DNA from: Aphodosoma sp045631465
Lineage (GTDB): Bacteria; Bacteroidota; Bacteroidia; Bacteroidales; Paludibacteraceae
Length of the DNA stretch: 64,000 bases
Assembly: GCA_045631465.1 (NCBI GenBank)
Contig: JAZQUV010000044.1
Coordinates: 62,001-126,000, forward strand
Reading direction: 5' to 3'
Part shown: positions 54,319-61,804 of the stretch, one piece after another
Position numbering within the stretch: position 1 is the stretch's first letter
Layout: the number at the start of each line of letters is the position of its first letter
The notes under the pieces: model-generated
Database searches by the model: none
What the model was told of the DNA's origin: nothing
The model's input: the letters and a program-made list of their open reading frames with translations, nothing else
Program-made: the position numbers and the translations under genes

Positions 54319-54673
54319 TGAATTGATTGCTTGTTATGTTGAAGGAATTGCAACTACCGAAGAGCAGAAGTTCGTTAGGAAGTATCTTTGCGAACATCCC
54401 GAAGAATATGAGCGAATTTTATGTTTGATGGATTGCGATACTATTGATTTTCTTGGGGAACAATCAAAGCATACTAGTAATTATATATTAAAAAATGAAG
54501 ATTTATTCTCGGATATAGTCCGTTCTGCGGCGGCTTTTGCACAAACACAAAATAATTTATTTGTTCCAAAATCAAAAACAAAAATAAAATTATCCAAGAC
54601 AAAAGAGTTATCCGAGCGATTGAATCGAATGAGTGATGAATTAGATGATATTATAGGGCAAATCCATTACTGA
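54305..54673 (+). CDS. Small protein overlapping the sigma gene, possible anti-sigma factor
   Basis: 122 residues. The N-terminus MEISDELIACYVEGIATTEEQ resembles the opening of anti-sigma proteins (DELIxxYLxGxxxxEE), and EEYERILCLMDCDTIDFL follows. There is no zinc HxxxCxxC motif and no membrane helix, so if it is an anti-sigma factor it is a soluble, variant type. The basic middle (SKTKIKLSKTKEL) and C-terminal coiled helix (RLNRMSDELDDIIGQIH) look like a partner-binding region. Confidence 0.55.
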   Translation: MEISDELIACYVEGIATTEEQKFVRKYLCEHPEEYERILCLMDCDTIDFLGEQSKHTSNYILKNEDLFSDIVRSAAAFAQTQNNLFVPKSKTKIKLSKTKELSERLNRMSDELDDIIGQIHY

Positions 54674-54716
54674 TATATCTGCTTTTTCTTTGTAGTTTTG
54701 TAATAATATTTATTTT

Positions 54717-55544
54717 ATGTACACAAATCGTTTTACAAGGGCTAATCCTGGCTTGTTTATCTATCTTGTTGATCAATCTCACGCTATGAGTGCTCCATGG
54801 TCTGATGGAAGAACATTGGCTGAACAAGCTGCATTAGTGATTAATCGTTGTATTGAAGAAACTATTAAAAAGTTTACCGATATTAATGAAGGTATTAAAA
54901 ATAGTGTACATATCATTATCATAGGGTATGGCGGTATCGAAAAAAGTGAATCTGCATATATTCTTAAGCAAGGACCAATAGCAAAACTAGCAAAAGATTA
55001 TTTACGAATTGAAGAAGGAAAACAAAGAATCGCTGATGGTCGTGGGGGGCTTATTGAAGTGGATATTAAGTCTCCTATTTGGCTTGAGCCTACGGCAGTG
55101 TGGGGAACACCTATGGCGTCAGCTTTTAAATTGGCATATAATATTGTTAATATTTGGGTTACACGAAATGCATGGCCTAGTCGTCCTTCACAAGATCCAG
55201 TGCCTATTATTATTAATATCACACAAGGTATGCCAACGGATGGTGTTGAAAATGTAAAAGAGTGGGCAAATAGGATAAAAGGCATTAAGTGTCCAGATGG
55301 TAATCCTTTGATATTTAATGTACATCTTTCTTTAGGGTCAGGCGCAGAGATTGAGTTTCCGAAACAAAAACCAACCGGAGATGCCTCAGCAGAACTTATG
55401 TATGAACTCTCATCTGAACTTCCTGAGGCATTTGTAAATGATGCTAAAGCTATTGGGTTTGATGTAGAAGGAGGAGAAAAAACATTTATTTCAAATTGTA
55501 AAAACGTAGAAGGAATTCTCCATCTTTGGGAGTTTGGTTCTTAA
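54717..55544 (+). CDS. vWA-domain protein 1, MIDAS degenerate
   Basis: 275 residues, TerY-like von Willebrand A fold. The MIDAS motif DxSxS at residues 19-23 reads DQSHA, and the later Asp that follows NIT reads Gln at 160, so two of the five metal-binding positions are lost; Thr121 (WGTPM) is kept. The neighbour at 55610 has an intact site. The two are near-identical in nucleotide sequence in several blocks (for example 55079-55118). Probably a scaffold or non-metal-binding partner of the intact paralogue. A -7-like TAGTTTTG lies at 54693. Confidence 0.82.
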   Translation: MYTNRFTRANPGLFIYLVDQSHAMSAPWSDGRTLAEQAALVINRCIEETIKKFTDINEGIKNSVHIIIIGYGGIEKSESAYILKQGPIAKLAKDYLRIEEGKQRIADGRGGLIEVDIKSPIWLEPTAVWGTPMASAFKLAYNIVNIWVTRNAWPSRPSQDPVPIIINITQGMPTDGVENVKEWANRIKGIKCPDGNPLIFNVHLSLGSGAEIEFPKQKPTGDASAELMYELSSELPEAFVNDAKAIGFDVEGGEKTFISNCKNVEGILHLWEFGS

Positions 55545-55609
55545 TAGTATATAAAGTTTTTTTTACACAAATAAATTTTTATTAATTTTTTAAACTTAAA
55601 TTTTTTATT

Positions 55610-56494
55610 ATGTACAACAATCGTTTCACAAGGGCTAATCCTGGCCTATTAATTTATCTTGTGGATCAATCTTATTCTATGAATGATCCATGGTCTGATG
55701 GAAACACATTGGCAGAACAAACTGCATTAGTAATTAATCGTTGTATCCACGAAACCATTCAAAAGTTTTCAGATATTAGCGAAGGAGTAAAAAAAAGTGC
55801 TAATGTTGTTATTATTGGATATGGTGGCATTGAAAAGAGCGACTCAGCTTATGTTATTGAGAAAGGAACTATTAAAGAATTAGCTGATAGTCCCAAAGAA
55901 GTGAAAAACGTTAAGCGGAAAATTTCTGATGGGAATGGTGGCCTTATAGAGATTGATGTTAAGATGCCTATTTGGCTTGAGCCTACGGCAGTGTGGGGAA
56001 CACCTATGGCAAGTGCTTTTGAGTCAGCGCATAAAATTATAGATGGATGGGTAATGAAACGCCAGAATCGAGAAGTTAGTCCAGATGCAAAAGCCGGTCT
56101 ACCTTCGTTAGATCCAGTTCCTATTGTTATTAATGTTACAGACGGTATGCCAACGGATGATATTGAAAGGGTAAAAGAGTGGGCAAATAAGATAAAAGCT
56201 ATCTCGTGTCCAGATGGTAATCCTTTGATATTTAATGTGCATCTCTCTCCTTCGTCAGGTGCAGAAGTTGTGTTCCCAAAGCAAAGACCAACCGGTAAAG
56301 AGGCTGAACTTATGTATGAACTCTCTTCTGAACTTCCTGAGGCATTTGTAAATGAAGCTAAAGCTAATGGGTTTGATGTAGAAGGAGGAGAAAAAACATT
56401 TATTTCAAATTGTAAAACTGTAGAGCATTTTATTGCATTCCTTAATTTTGGTACAAATGTAGGTACCTCTGGCGATAATCCAGATGTGAGATAA
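55610..56494 (+). CDS. vWA-domain protein 2, MIDAS intact
   Basis: 294 residues. DQSYS (residues 19-23), Thr121-type WGTPM and NVTDG (Asp178) complete the metal site. It has an inserted loop (VMKRQNREVSPDAKAGLPS) and a C-terminal tail absent from paralogue 1. TerY-type vWA proteins in other bacteria pair with a PP2C phosphatase and a kinase, as here. Role inferred: metal-dependent scaffold or sensor for the phospho-switch. Confidence 0.85.
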   Translation: MYNNRFTRANPGLLIYLVDQSYSMNDPWSDGNTLAEQTALVINRCIHETIQKFSDISEGVKKSANVVIIGYGGIEKSDSAYVIEKGTIKELADSPKEVKNVKRKISDGNGGLIEIDVKMPIWLEPTAVWGTPMASAFESAHKIIDGWVMKRQNREVSPDAKAGLPSLDPVPIVINVTDGMPTDDIERVKEWANKIKAISCPDGNPLIFNVHLSPSSGAEVVFPKQRPTGKEAELMYELSSELPEAFVNEAKANGFDVEGGEKTFISNCKTVEHFIAFLNFGTNVGTSGDNPDVR

Positions 56495-56556
56495 TTTTTT
56501 TAGATAACTCCTATCTTAATGCTTTTTGCTATAAAAATGGGAGTTATCTAATTTTG
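56495..56556 (+). promoter_or_regulatory. Terminator-like hairpin overlapping a promoter
   Basis: TAGATAACTCC (56501-56511) pairs perfectly with GGAGTTATCTA (56540-56550), followed by ATTTTG. A promoter, TTTG (56525-56528), 20 nt, TAATTTTG (56549-56556), lies in the loop and right arm. It probably lets the PP2C-kinase part be transcribed apart from the vWA part. Confidence 0.7.
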
Positions 56557-56584
56557 TTAATTAATTCTAATTGCATTATAAGTT

Positions 56585-58126
56585 ATGTCAAATTTTATTA
56601 AGACATTTATTACGGCAAAGATTGGTTCGCCGATGAATTTGTGCGATGATCATTTCGCATACAACTTAGATAAACTGAATTTTGCTGTGTCGGATGGTGC
56701 GTCGTGTAATTTAGCATCTAGAATATATTCTCGTTTGTTGGTGGATCATTTTGCTGAACATGGCGAAGGTATGTTTTCAGATGAAATATGTAACGAAGTG
56801 TGCAGTAAATGGATCTCTGAAACGGATAAGATGATTACTTATAAAGGTAATCCATATTATTTAAGAAATCCTTTTGTTACTAGGGCGCAGGCTGCTGCAA
56901 CTTTTGCGGGAATGAAAATATATCGAAATGAAAAGAAAGAGTGGTTGTGGGATAGTTTTGTTTTAGGTGATTCCTTTTTATTTTTTATACCAGACGGGGA
57001 GTCTTGTCCTAATATTTTGTATACGACAAATAAAACTGATTTTTCTCCTGATTTTTCAACTAATATTGTTTTTAATAATAATCCTAAAGCGGCACATCCT
57101 TATAATTCGCAATTGTGGAGAAGTCAAGTTTGGGAAGCACGAAATCAGAAATTAGATAAAGGTACATTTGTTCTTATGACAGATGCTTTAGCCGAATGGT
57201 TTTTATGCCCAAAATATAAGTCCGTTGAAGATAAGTTATCGATGTTGATGGATATTGAATCAGATAAAGATTTTTTAGAATTTGTTGATAGAGAAAGTGC
57301 TGTTTGTTTAAATGATAATTATTTTCCGTTACATAGTGATGATATAACCTTAATGATTCTTCATATCGATGATTTAGATTCTCTGTCGGAGAGAGAAAGT
57401 ATTATCGAAGCCGTTAAGAGTGATTATCGCTCTGTTATTGAGCAATGTAATAGAAAAGAAGTTTTTGAAACAGAGACGAAAGAGAAGGAGGAAATAAAGC
57501 AAAAATATAAGGATGAATTAGACGAGTCTCGGCTGCAAGTTCAGCAACTTGACAAACAACTTCAAGAAAAAAACAGTAAAATTGTTGAACAAGCTCAAAA
57601 ACTTGATATGCTTAATAAAGAAAAAGAACACAATCAAGAAGAAATTGGAAAATTAAGGGAATTGCATCAAGCAAATAATAGTTCAAATCAGCATAATGAT
57701 TGTTTTCTTATTAGTAAGAAAGATCTGGAAATAGTGATAAGAGATCTTTATGTTAGGGAAAAGCAAGAAAGTGCTGGAGTTGTGGTTAAGGAAGTCTCTA
57801 TTGTTAAGGATGAACAATCTAATATAAAAGATTGTCTTGTTACGATGCCAGATAAGCTTGTTGGACAATTAAAAAATGTTATAGATGAAGCTACTGATGC
57901 ATTCTTGCAAAAATATTTGAAACAAAGAGAAGAAGAAAAAAATAATAATGAGGGGAGTCAACTTCATTTTCAAGAAGAGATAGATGAATTTAAAAAAAAA
58001 AATGATTTGTTAATAAATGCAAGTCATAAGTTGCGAATGGCTCTATTTACTATTGCTGCGATGTCTTTTGTTTCTCTTATAGCAATTATAGTTATATTGA
58101 TAATGATTGTAGATTTGTTCTGTTAA
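56585..58126 (+). CDS. PP2C-like phosphatase with coiled coil and C-terminal membrane anchor
   Basis: 513 residues. PP2C motifs: LCDDHFAY (about 19-26), FAVSDGAS (33-40), VLGDSFLFF (126-134), LMTDALAEW (197-205), SDDITLMIL (251-259). The Asp pattern for metal binding looks mostly intact, although motif I is divergent. Residues about 290-370 form a coiled coil (QVQQLDKQLQEKNSKI). The last 30 residues are one transmembrane helix (ALFTIAAMSFVSLIAIIVIL), so the phosphatase is probably tethered to the inner membrane. Opposes the two kinases that follow. Confidence 0.78.
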   Translation: MSNFIKTFITAKIGSPMNLCDDHFAYNLDKLNFAVSDGASCNLASRIYSRLLVDHFAEHGEGMFSDEICNEVCSKWISETDKMITYKGNPYYLRNPFVTRAQAAATFAGMKIYRNEKKEWLWDSFVLGDSFLFFIPDGESCPNILYTTNKTDFSPDFSTNIVFNNNPKAAHPYNSQLWRSQVWEARNQKLDKGTFVLMTDALAEWFLCPKYKSVEDKLSMLMDIESDKDFLEFVDRESAVCLNDNYFPLHSDDITLMILHIDDLDSLSERESIIEAVKSDYRSVIEQCNRKEVFETETKEKEEIKQKYKDELDESRLQVQQLDKQLQEKNSKIVEQAQKLDMLNKEKEHNQEEIGKLRELHQANNSSNQHNDCFLISKKDLEIVIRDLYVREKQESAGVVVKEVSIVKDEQSNIKDCLVTMPDKLVGQLKNVIDEATDAFLQKYLKQREEEKNNNEGSQLHFQEEIDEFKKKNDLLINASHKLRMALFTIAAMSFVSLIAIIVILIMIVDLFC

Positions 58127-58150
58127 TATTAACTTTATGTTGATTATGTT

Positions 58151-59176
58151 ATGAGTTTAACGAGTATAGAAATTAATGATTCAATAATGCATCCTCAACA
58201 TTTTTTTAAAAAACCTGAACTTCAGGATGGACATGTTGAGATGCGCGATTCTATAAACCCTAAGTCTCAGTCGGGGTCGTATTGTGTTGTTTATAAGTTC
58301 CAGTTAAGTGATGGTACATATAAGGCAATTCGTGTTTGGTTTCAAGAAGCGGAAAATATTAAGTTTATTTTGGATGATGTTGAGGTGGTTGCATCGACTT
58401 TGAAGAAGTTGAATAGCCCATATTTTGTTCAGTATGATTATTATCCAGATGGAATTCTTGTTAATGGAAAGTGGCGTCCGATGTTGGTTATGGATTGGTG
58501 CGAAGGTGATAATTTGAAAGACTATGTTTCAAAACATTATTCCGAACCATCTGTAATGTTGGATTTGGCTAAAAATTTTTTAGATATGGTTAAATTTTTT
58601 CATGAGAATAATATTTCTCATGGAGATCTTCAACATAAAAATATTATAGTTAAGCAAGATGGTAGTCTTGTCGTTATTGATTATGACTCTGTTTGTGTGC
58701 CAGATAATGTTGGTAAAAAAGAGCTAATTCATGGGACTCGAGGCTTTCAATTGTCCCGAGTAAGAGAAAAAAATGAGTTTTTGTCTCCAAAAGTAGATTA
58801 TTTTTCTGAATTGGTGATATACTTATCTCTTTTGTTAATTGCTCATCATCCTGAAGTGTGGACTCCTACTATAGTCGCAATGGATCATGTTTTATTATTT
58901 ACAGATGACGATTTGGCGAATATAAATTCTCCAGACTCTATTTTTCAAAAATATAGAAATGATAGAGAGGACAATTTCTTTGAATTAGTTTTAGAACTTC
59001 AAAGTTGGGTTAATTTTGGTAAAACTATTGATGACTTTAAGCCATTGGAGGCTCTTGTGGAGGAATATTGGTTAACTGGTTCAACGAAAAATGCACAATC
59101 TGCAAGTTCAAAATCAACAAAAGAACAAGTTAAGTTAGATGTTACTCTAGATGAAATATTAGAAGGAATGATTTAA
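58151..59176 (+). CDS. Protein-kinase-fold protein 1
   Basis: 341 residues. Gly loop SGSYCVVYKF, catalytic HGDLQHKNI (H157, D159, N164) and metal motif VIDYDS (D177), but the usual beta-3 Lys position in KAIRVW is Arg61. HGD and DYD are common in bacterial kinase-like families of this type. It ends with LDVTLDEILEGMI, which resembles the end of the HEPN-like protein (60196). It is near-collinear with kinase 2, with the same motif positions. Stop and next start are 1 bp apart. Confidence 0.8.
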   Translation: MSLTSIEINDSIMHPQHFFKKPELQDGHVEMRDSINPKSQSGSYCVVYKFQLSDGTYKAIRVWFQEAENIKFILDDVEVVASTLKKLNSPYFVQYDYYPDGILVNGKWRPMLVMDWCEGDNLKDYVSKHYSEPSVMLDLAKNFLDMVKFFHENNISHGDLQHKNIIVKQDGSLVVIDYDSVCVPDNVGKKELIHGTRGFQLSRVREKNEFLSPKVDYFSELVIYLSLLLIAHHPEVWTPTIVAMDHVLLFTDDDLANINSPDSIFQKYRNDREDNFFELVLELQSWVNFGKTIDDFKPLEALVEEYWLTGSTKNAQSASSKSTKEQVKLDVTLDEILEGMI

Positions 59177-59177
59177 A

Positions 59178-60185
59178 ATGGCACTTAGTAGTATTGACAT
59201 TTCGATTGCAATATCTAATTCTAACGCATTCTTTTTTGTTGATAAACTAAAAGGAGGGCGTCCATGTAAAAGATCTGCTACTGTATATTTTTCTGGGAAT
59301 GGTTCTTATGCTATTGCATATAAGTATGAATTGCCAGATGGCACAATCAAGGCATTGAGGATTTGGACTAAAGATGAAATCATCATTAAACCTATACTTG
59401 AACAATCCAAGGAGGTCTCAAAAGAATTGGTTAAATTACAGAGCGACTATTTTGTTGGTTATGAGTATTATCACGATGCTATTTTGATAAGTGGAAAACG
59501 TTATCCTGTTTTGTTGATGGATTGGTGTGATGGGGTTTCTTTAAAGCAGTATATATCGAATAATTTAACAAACAAGAACCTCTTAAAACAATTAGCTGAT
59601 AATTTTTTAAAGATGTTTTGTTTTTTACATGAGAAACAAATATCGCATGGAGATTTGCAGCATGGGAATATTATGATAGAAGAAGGTGGGCAAATAAAGC
59701 TTCTTGATTATGATTCTCTTTATTTTCCAACACCTTATTTCAAAAATAGAAGGGAGGTCTTGTATGGATATGATGCATATCAACATCCGTGTAGAAAAAA
59801 AAATCAGTGGATGGGTCCTAAGGTCGATTATTTTTCTGAACTTATTTTATACATTAGTATATTAGCTGTTTCAGAAGATTCATCGTTGTGGACTGATTAT
59901 AATGTTATGGCTAGCGAAACTCGGTTTTTGTTTTCTGAATCTGATTTTGGCGATATAACTCATAGTTTGCTATTTAAAAAATTATCTAAGTTACCATATC
60001 CTATTCCTCAATTGTTAGATGTTCTTAAGGTCTATTTAAATGAGCGCGACATATTAAATTTGAGACCTTTTTATACATACTTTGATTTGAAGAATTGTTC
60101 AATATACTGCATTAATTGTGGTAGTAAAATGGGGTATGGAGATTGTTTTTGTTATAATTGTGGTTGTAAATTGATTTATAATTAA
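59178..60185 (+). CDS. Protein-kinase-fold protein 2 with C-terminal zinc ribbon
   Basis: 335 residues. Same fold numbering as kinase 1: GNGSYAIAYKY, Arg61 in KALRIW, HGDLQHGNI (157-165), LLDYDS. The C-terminus adds a zinc ribbon, CINC and CYNC (Cys311/314 and 325/328), lacking in kinase 1. It has no membrane segment. Together the paralogues may split signal input or form a heterodimer. Confidence 0.8.
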   Translation: MALSSIDISIAISNSNAFFFVDKLKGGRPCKRSATVYFSGNGSYAIAYKYELPDGTIKALRIWTKDEIIIKPILEQSKEVSKELVKLQSDYFVGYEYYHDAILISGKRYPVLLMDWCDGVSLKQYISNNLTNKNLLKQLADNFLKMFCFLHEKQISHGDLQHGNIMIEEGGQIKLLDYDSLYFPTPYFKNRREVLYGYDAYQHPCRKKNQWMGPKVDYFSELILYISILAVSEDSSLWTDYNVMASETRFLFSESDFGDITHSLLFKKLSKLPYPIPQLLDVLKVYLNERDILNLRPFYTYFDLKNCSIYCINCGSKMGYGDCFCYNCGCKLIYN

Positions 60186-60195
60186 ATTTTTATTT

Positions 60196-60873
60196 ATGGA
60201 AAGTGTAATATACGGAAAAATAAAACCTTGTTTAGGTTCCTTTAGTTCAAAAATAGGACAAGATTTATTGGCAAATGCGGCTGATGTAAATGGGATACAA
60301 ACATCTATTAGAGATTTATTAGATATAATAAATAAAGACTTTCAACTAAAGTCTACTTATTCTAAACCTATTGATCGTTGTTCTCAAGACTCTATGGCTG
60401 ATGTTGATTTTTATTTAGTAGGACAAAATTTAGAGTATTGTCTGTCTTATATTATAAGACATTATGAATTAAAGTCTTTTGCATATGAGAACTGGGATGA
60501 AAAGAAAAAGCCATATAAGACTCTTGGGGCTCATTTGTTATTATTAGATGAGTTAAAAAAGGTAGGATGTTGTGATATGGGTGAGTGTAAGAATATAGGT
60601 AATCATATTAGAAATTATAGAAATGCGTTATCTCATGACTCGGTAGATCCTGGATCTGATGTGCGACGAAGCTATATAAAACAAACCTTAGCTGCGTTAG
60701 TGCTTATTGTTTATTTTATTCAAAGATATAAAAATAGAAAACCTCAACCAGCATCAAAACCTCAACCAGCATCAAAACCTCAACCAGTATCAAAACCTCA
60801 ACCAGTATCAAAACCTCAAACGCCATCAAGTGGAGGTATAGATGTTCAGGGAATTCTTGATGGTCTTATCTAA
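60196..60873 (+). CDS. HEPN-like helical protein with Lys/Pro repeat and short C-terminal motif
   Basis: 225 residues, mostly helical. IRNYRNALSHDS contains R142-N-x3-H147, the RX4-6H motif with a following Asn that marks many HEPN RNase domains. Residues about 183-213 are a KPQPAS/KPQPVS repeat encoded by five 18-bp units (60738-60827), then GIDVQGILDGLI, a shared ending with kinase 1. HEPN proteins are common RNA-cutting effectors in toxin-antitoxin and defence systems. The call rests on motif and context only. Confidence 0.5.
   Translation: MESVIYGKIKPCLGSFSSKIGQDLLANAADVNGIQTSIRDLLDIINKDFQLKSTYSKPIDRCSQDSMADVDFYLVGQNLEYCLSYIIRHYELKSFAYENWDEKKKPYKTLGAHLLLLDELKKVGCCDMGECKNIGNHIRNYRNALSHDSVDPGSDVRRSYIKQTLAALVLIVYFIQRYKNRKPQPASKPQPASKPQPVSKPQPVSKPQTPSSGGIDVQGILDGLI
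60738..60827 (+). repeat. Five 18-bp coding repeats
   Basis: AAACCTCAACCAGCATCA-type units giving KPQPAS. Copy number is likely variable between strains. Confidence 0.9.
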
Positions 60874-60874
60874 T

Positions 60875-61798
60875 ATGCAAGTTTTTGAAACAAGTTTTTA
60901 TGTAGATAAAATTATTATCTCAATAAAGCAGAATTCCTTTGTGATACATAATCTACCTAAGCATTTATTTACAAAAAAAGCATTGATATATGTGTCAGAT
61001 GTGTTAAACAATAATTATAATCAAGTAACAATAAACGTATCTTCTCAGATAGAGTATAATGTACCATCACTCTCCAATGGTTTATATTTTTTTAATGTTT
61101 TTTTTGAGAGTGAGACTAAAAATATATATCATGGTTATTTATATAATCGAAATATACAGTTTGTTGTTGAAGATGGGTTTATAAAGTTTAATGATTCTAA
61201 GGTTTTTGCTCAGAATAAAGTTTTTTATTTAAATTTGAAAGTTGGTCAGTCATATTTGAATTCGTATCTGAAACCATCAAGTGATATACAATCTGATCAT
61301 TTTGAAATAAAATCATTAGCTAGTTCTATAATAAGAGGAGCTCTTAATTCTTATCAAAAGTTGAAAGCTATTCATGATTGGGTAGCTAGGAATATATATT
61401 ATGATATGGATTCATTGAATAGTGGTTCATACAAACAAAATGATTGTTCTTCTTTATCTGTATATCGTACTAAAAGAAGTGTGTGCCAAGGTTATTCAAA
61501 TTTATCTGTAGCTTTACTTAGATCGATAGGTATACCATCTATCGGCGTTTCTTGTTTTGCTCTTGGCATTTCTACAAAAGGCGGATGGGAGAAACAAGAA
61601 AATTTAACTTTGGCAGCAAATCATATTATAACTTTTGCGTATGTTGATTATCGATGGATTATGATGGATATTACTTGGGATTCTGATAATGTATATAAAA
61701 ATGGCAAATATCAAACTAAAACAGGGATGGGTGTTTCTCATAAATATTTTGATACTACACTAGCTTTTATCTCAAATACACATAGATTAATATCGTAA
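60875..61798 (+). CDS. Transglutaminase-fold (papain-like) protein
   Basis: 307 residues from the ATG at 60875, 1 bp after the HEPN stop; an ATG at 60842 lies inside the preceding gene. A beta-rich N-terminal half precedes a transglutaminase core with Cys204 (RSVCQGYSNL), His250 (AANHIITFAYVDYRW) and Asp265 (MMDITWDS), the canonical triad. No signal peptide, so probably cytoplasmic. Could be a peptidase, a crosslinking enzyme or a structural relative. Confidence 0.78.
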   Translation: MQVFETSFYVDKIIISIKQNSFVIHNLPKHLFTKKALIYVSDVLNNNYNQVTINVSSQIEYNVPSLSNGLYFFNVFFESETKNIYHGYLYNRNIQFVVEDGFIKFNDSKVFAQNKVFYLNLKVGQSYLNSYLKPSSDIQSDHFEIKSLASSIIRGALNSYQKLKAIHDWVARNIYYDMDSLNSGSYKQNDCSSLSVYRTKRSVCQGYSNLSVALLRSIGIPSIGVSCFALGISTKGGWEKQENLTLAANHIITFAYVDYRWIMMDITWDSDNVYKNGKYQTKTGMGVSHKYFDTTLAFISNTHRLIS

Positions 61799-61804
61799 AA
61801 AAAG

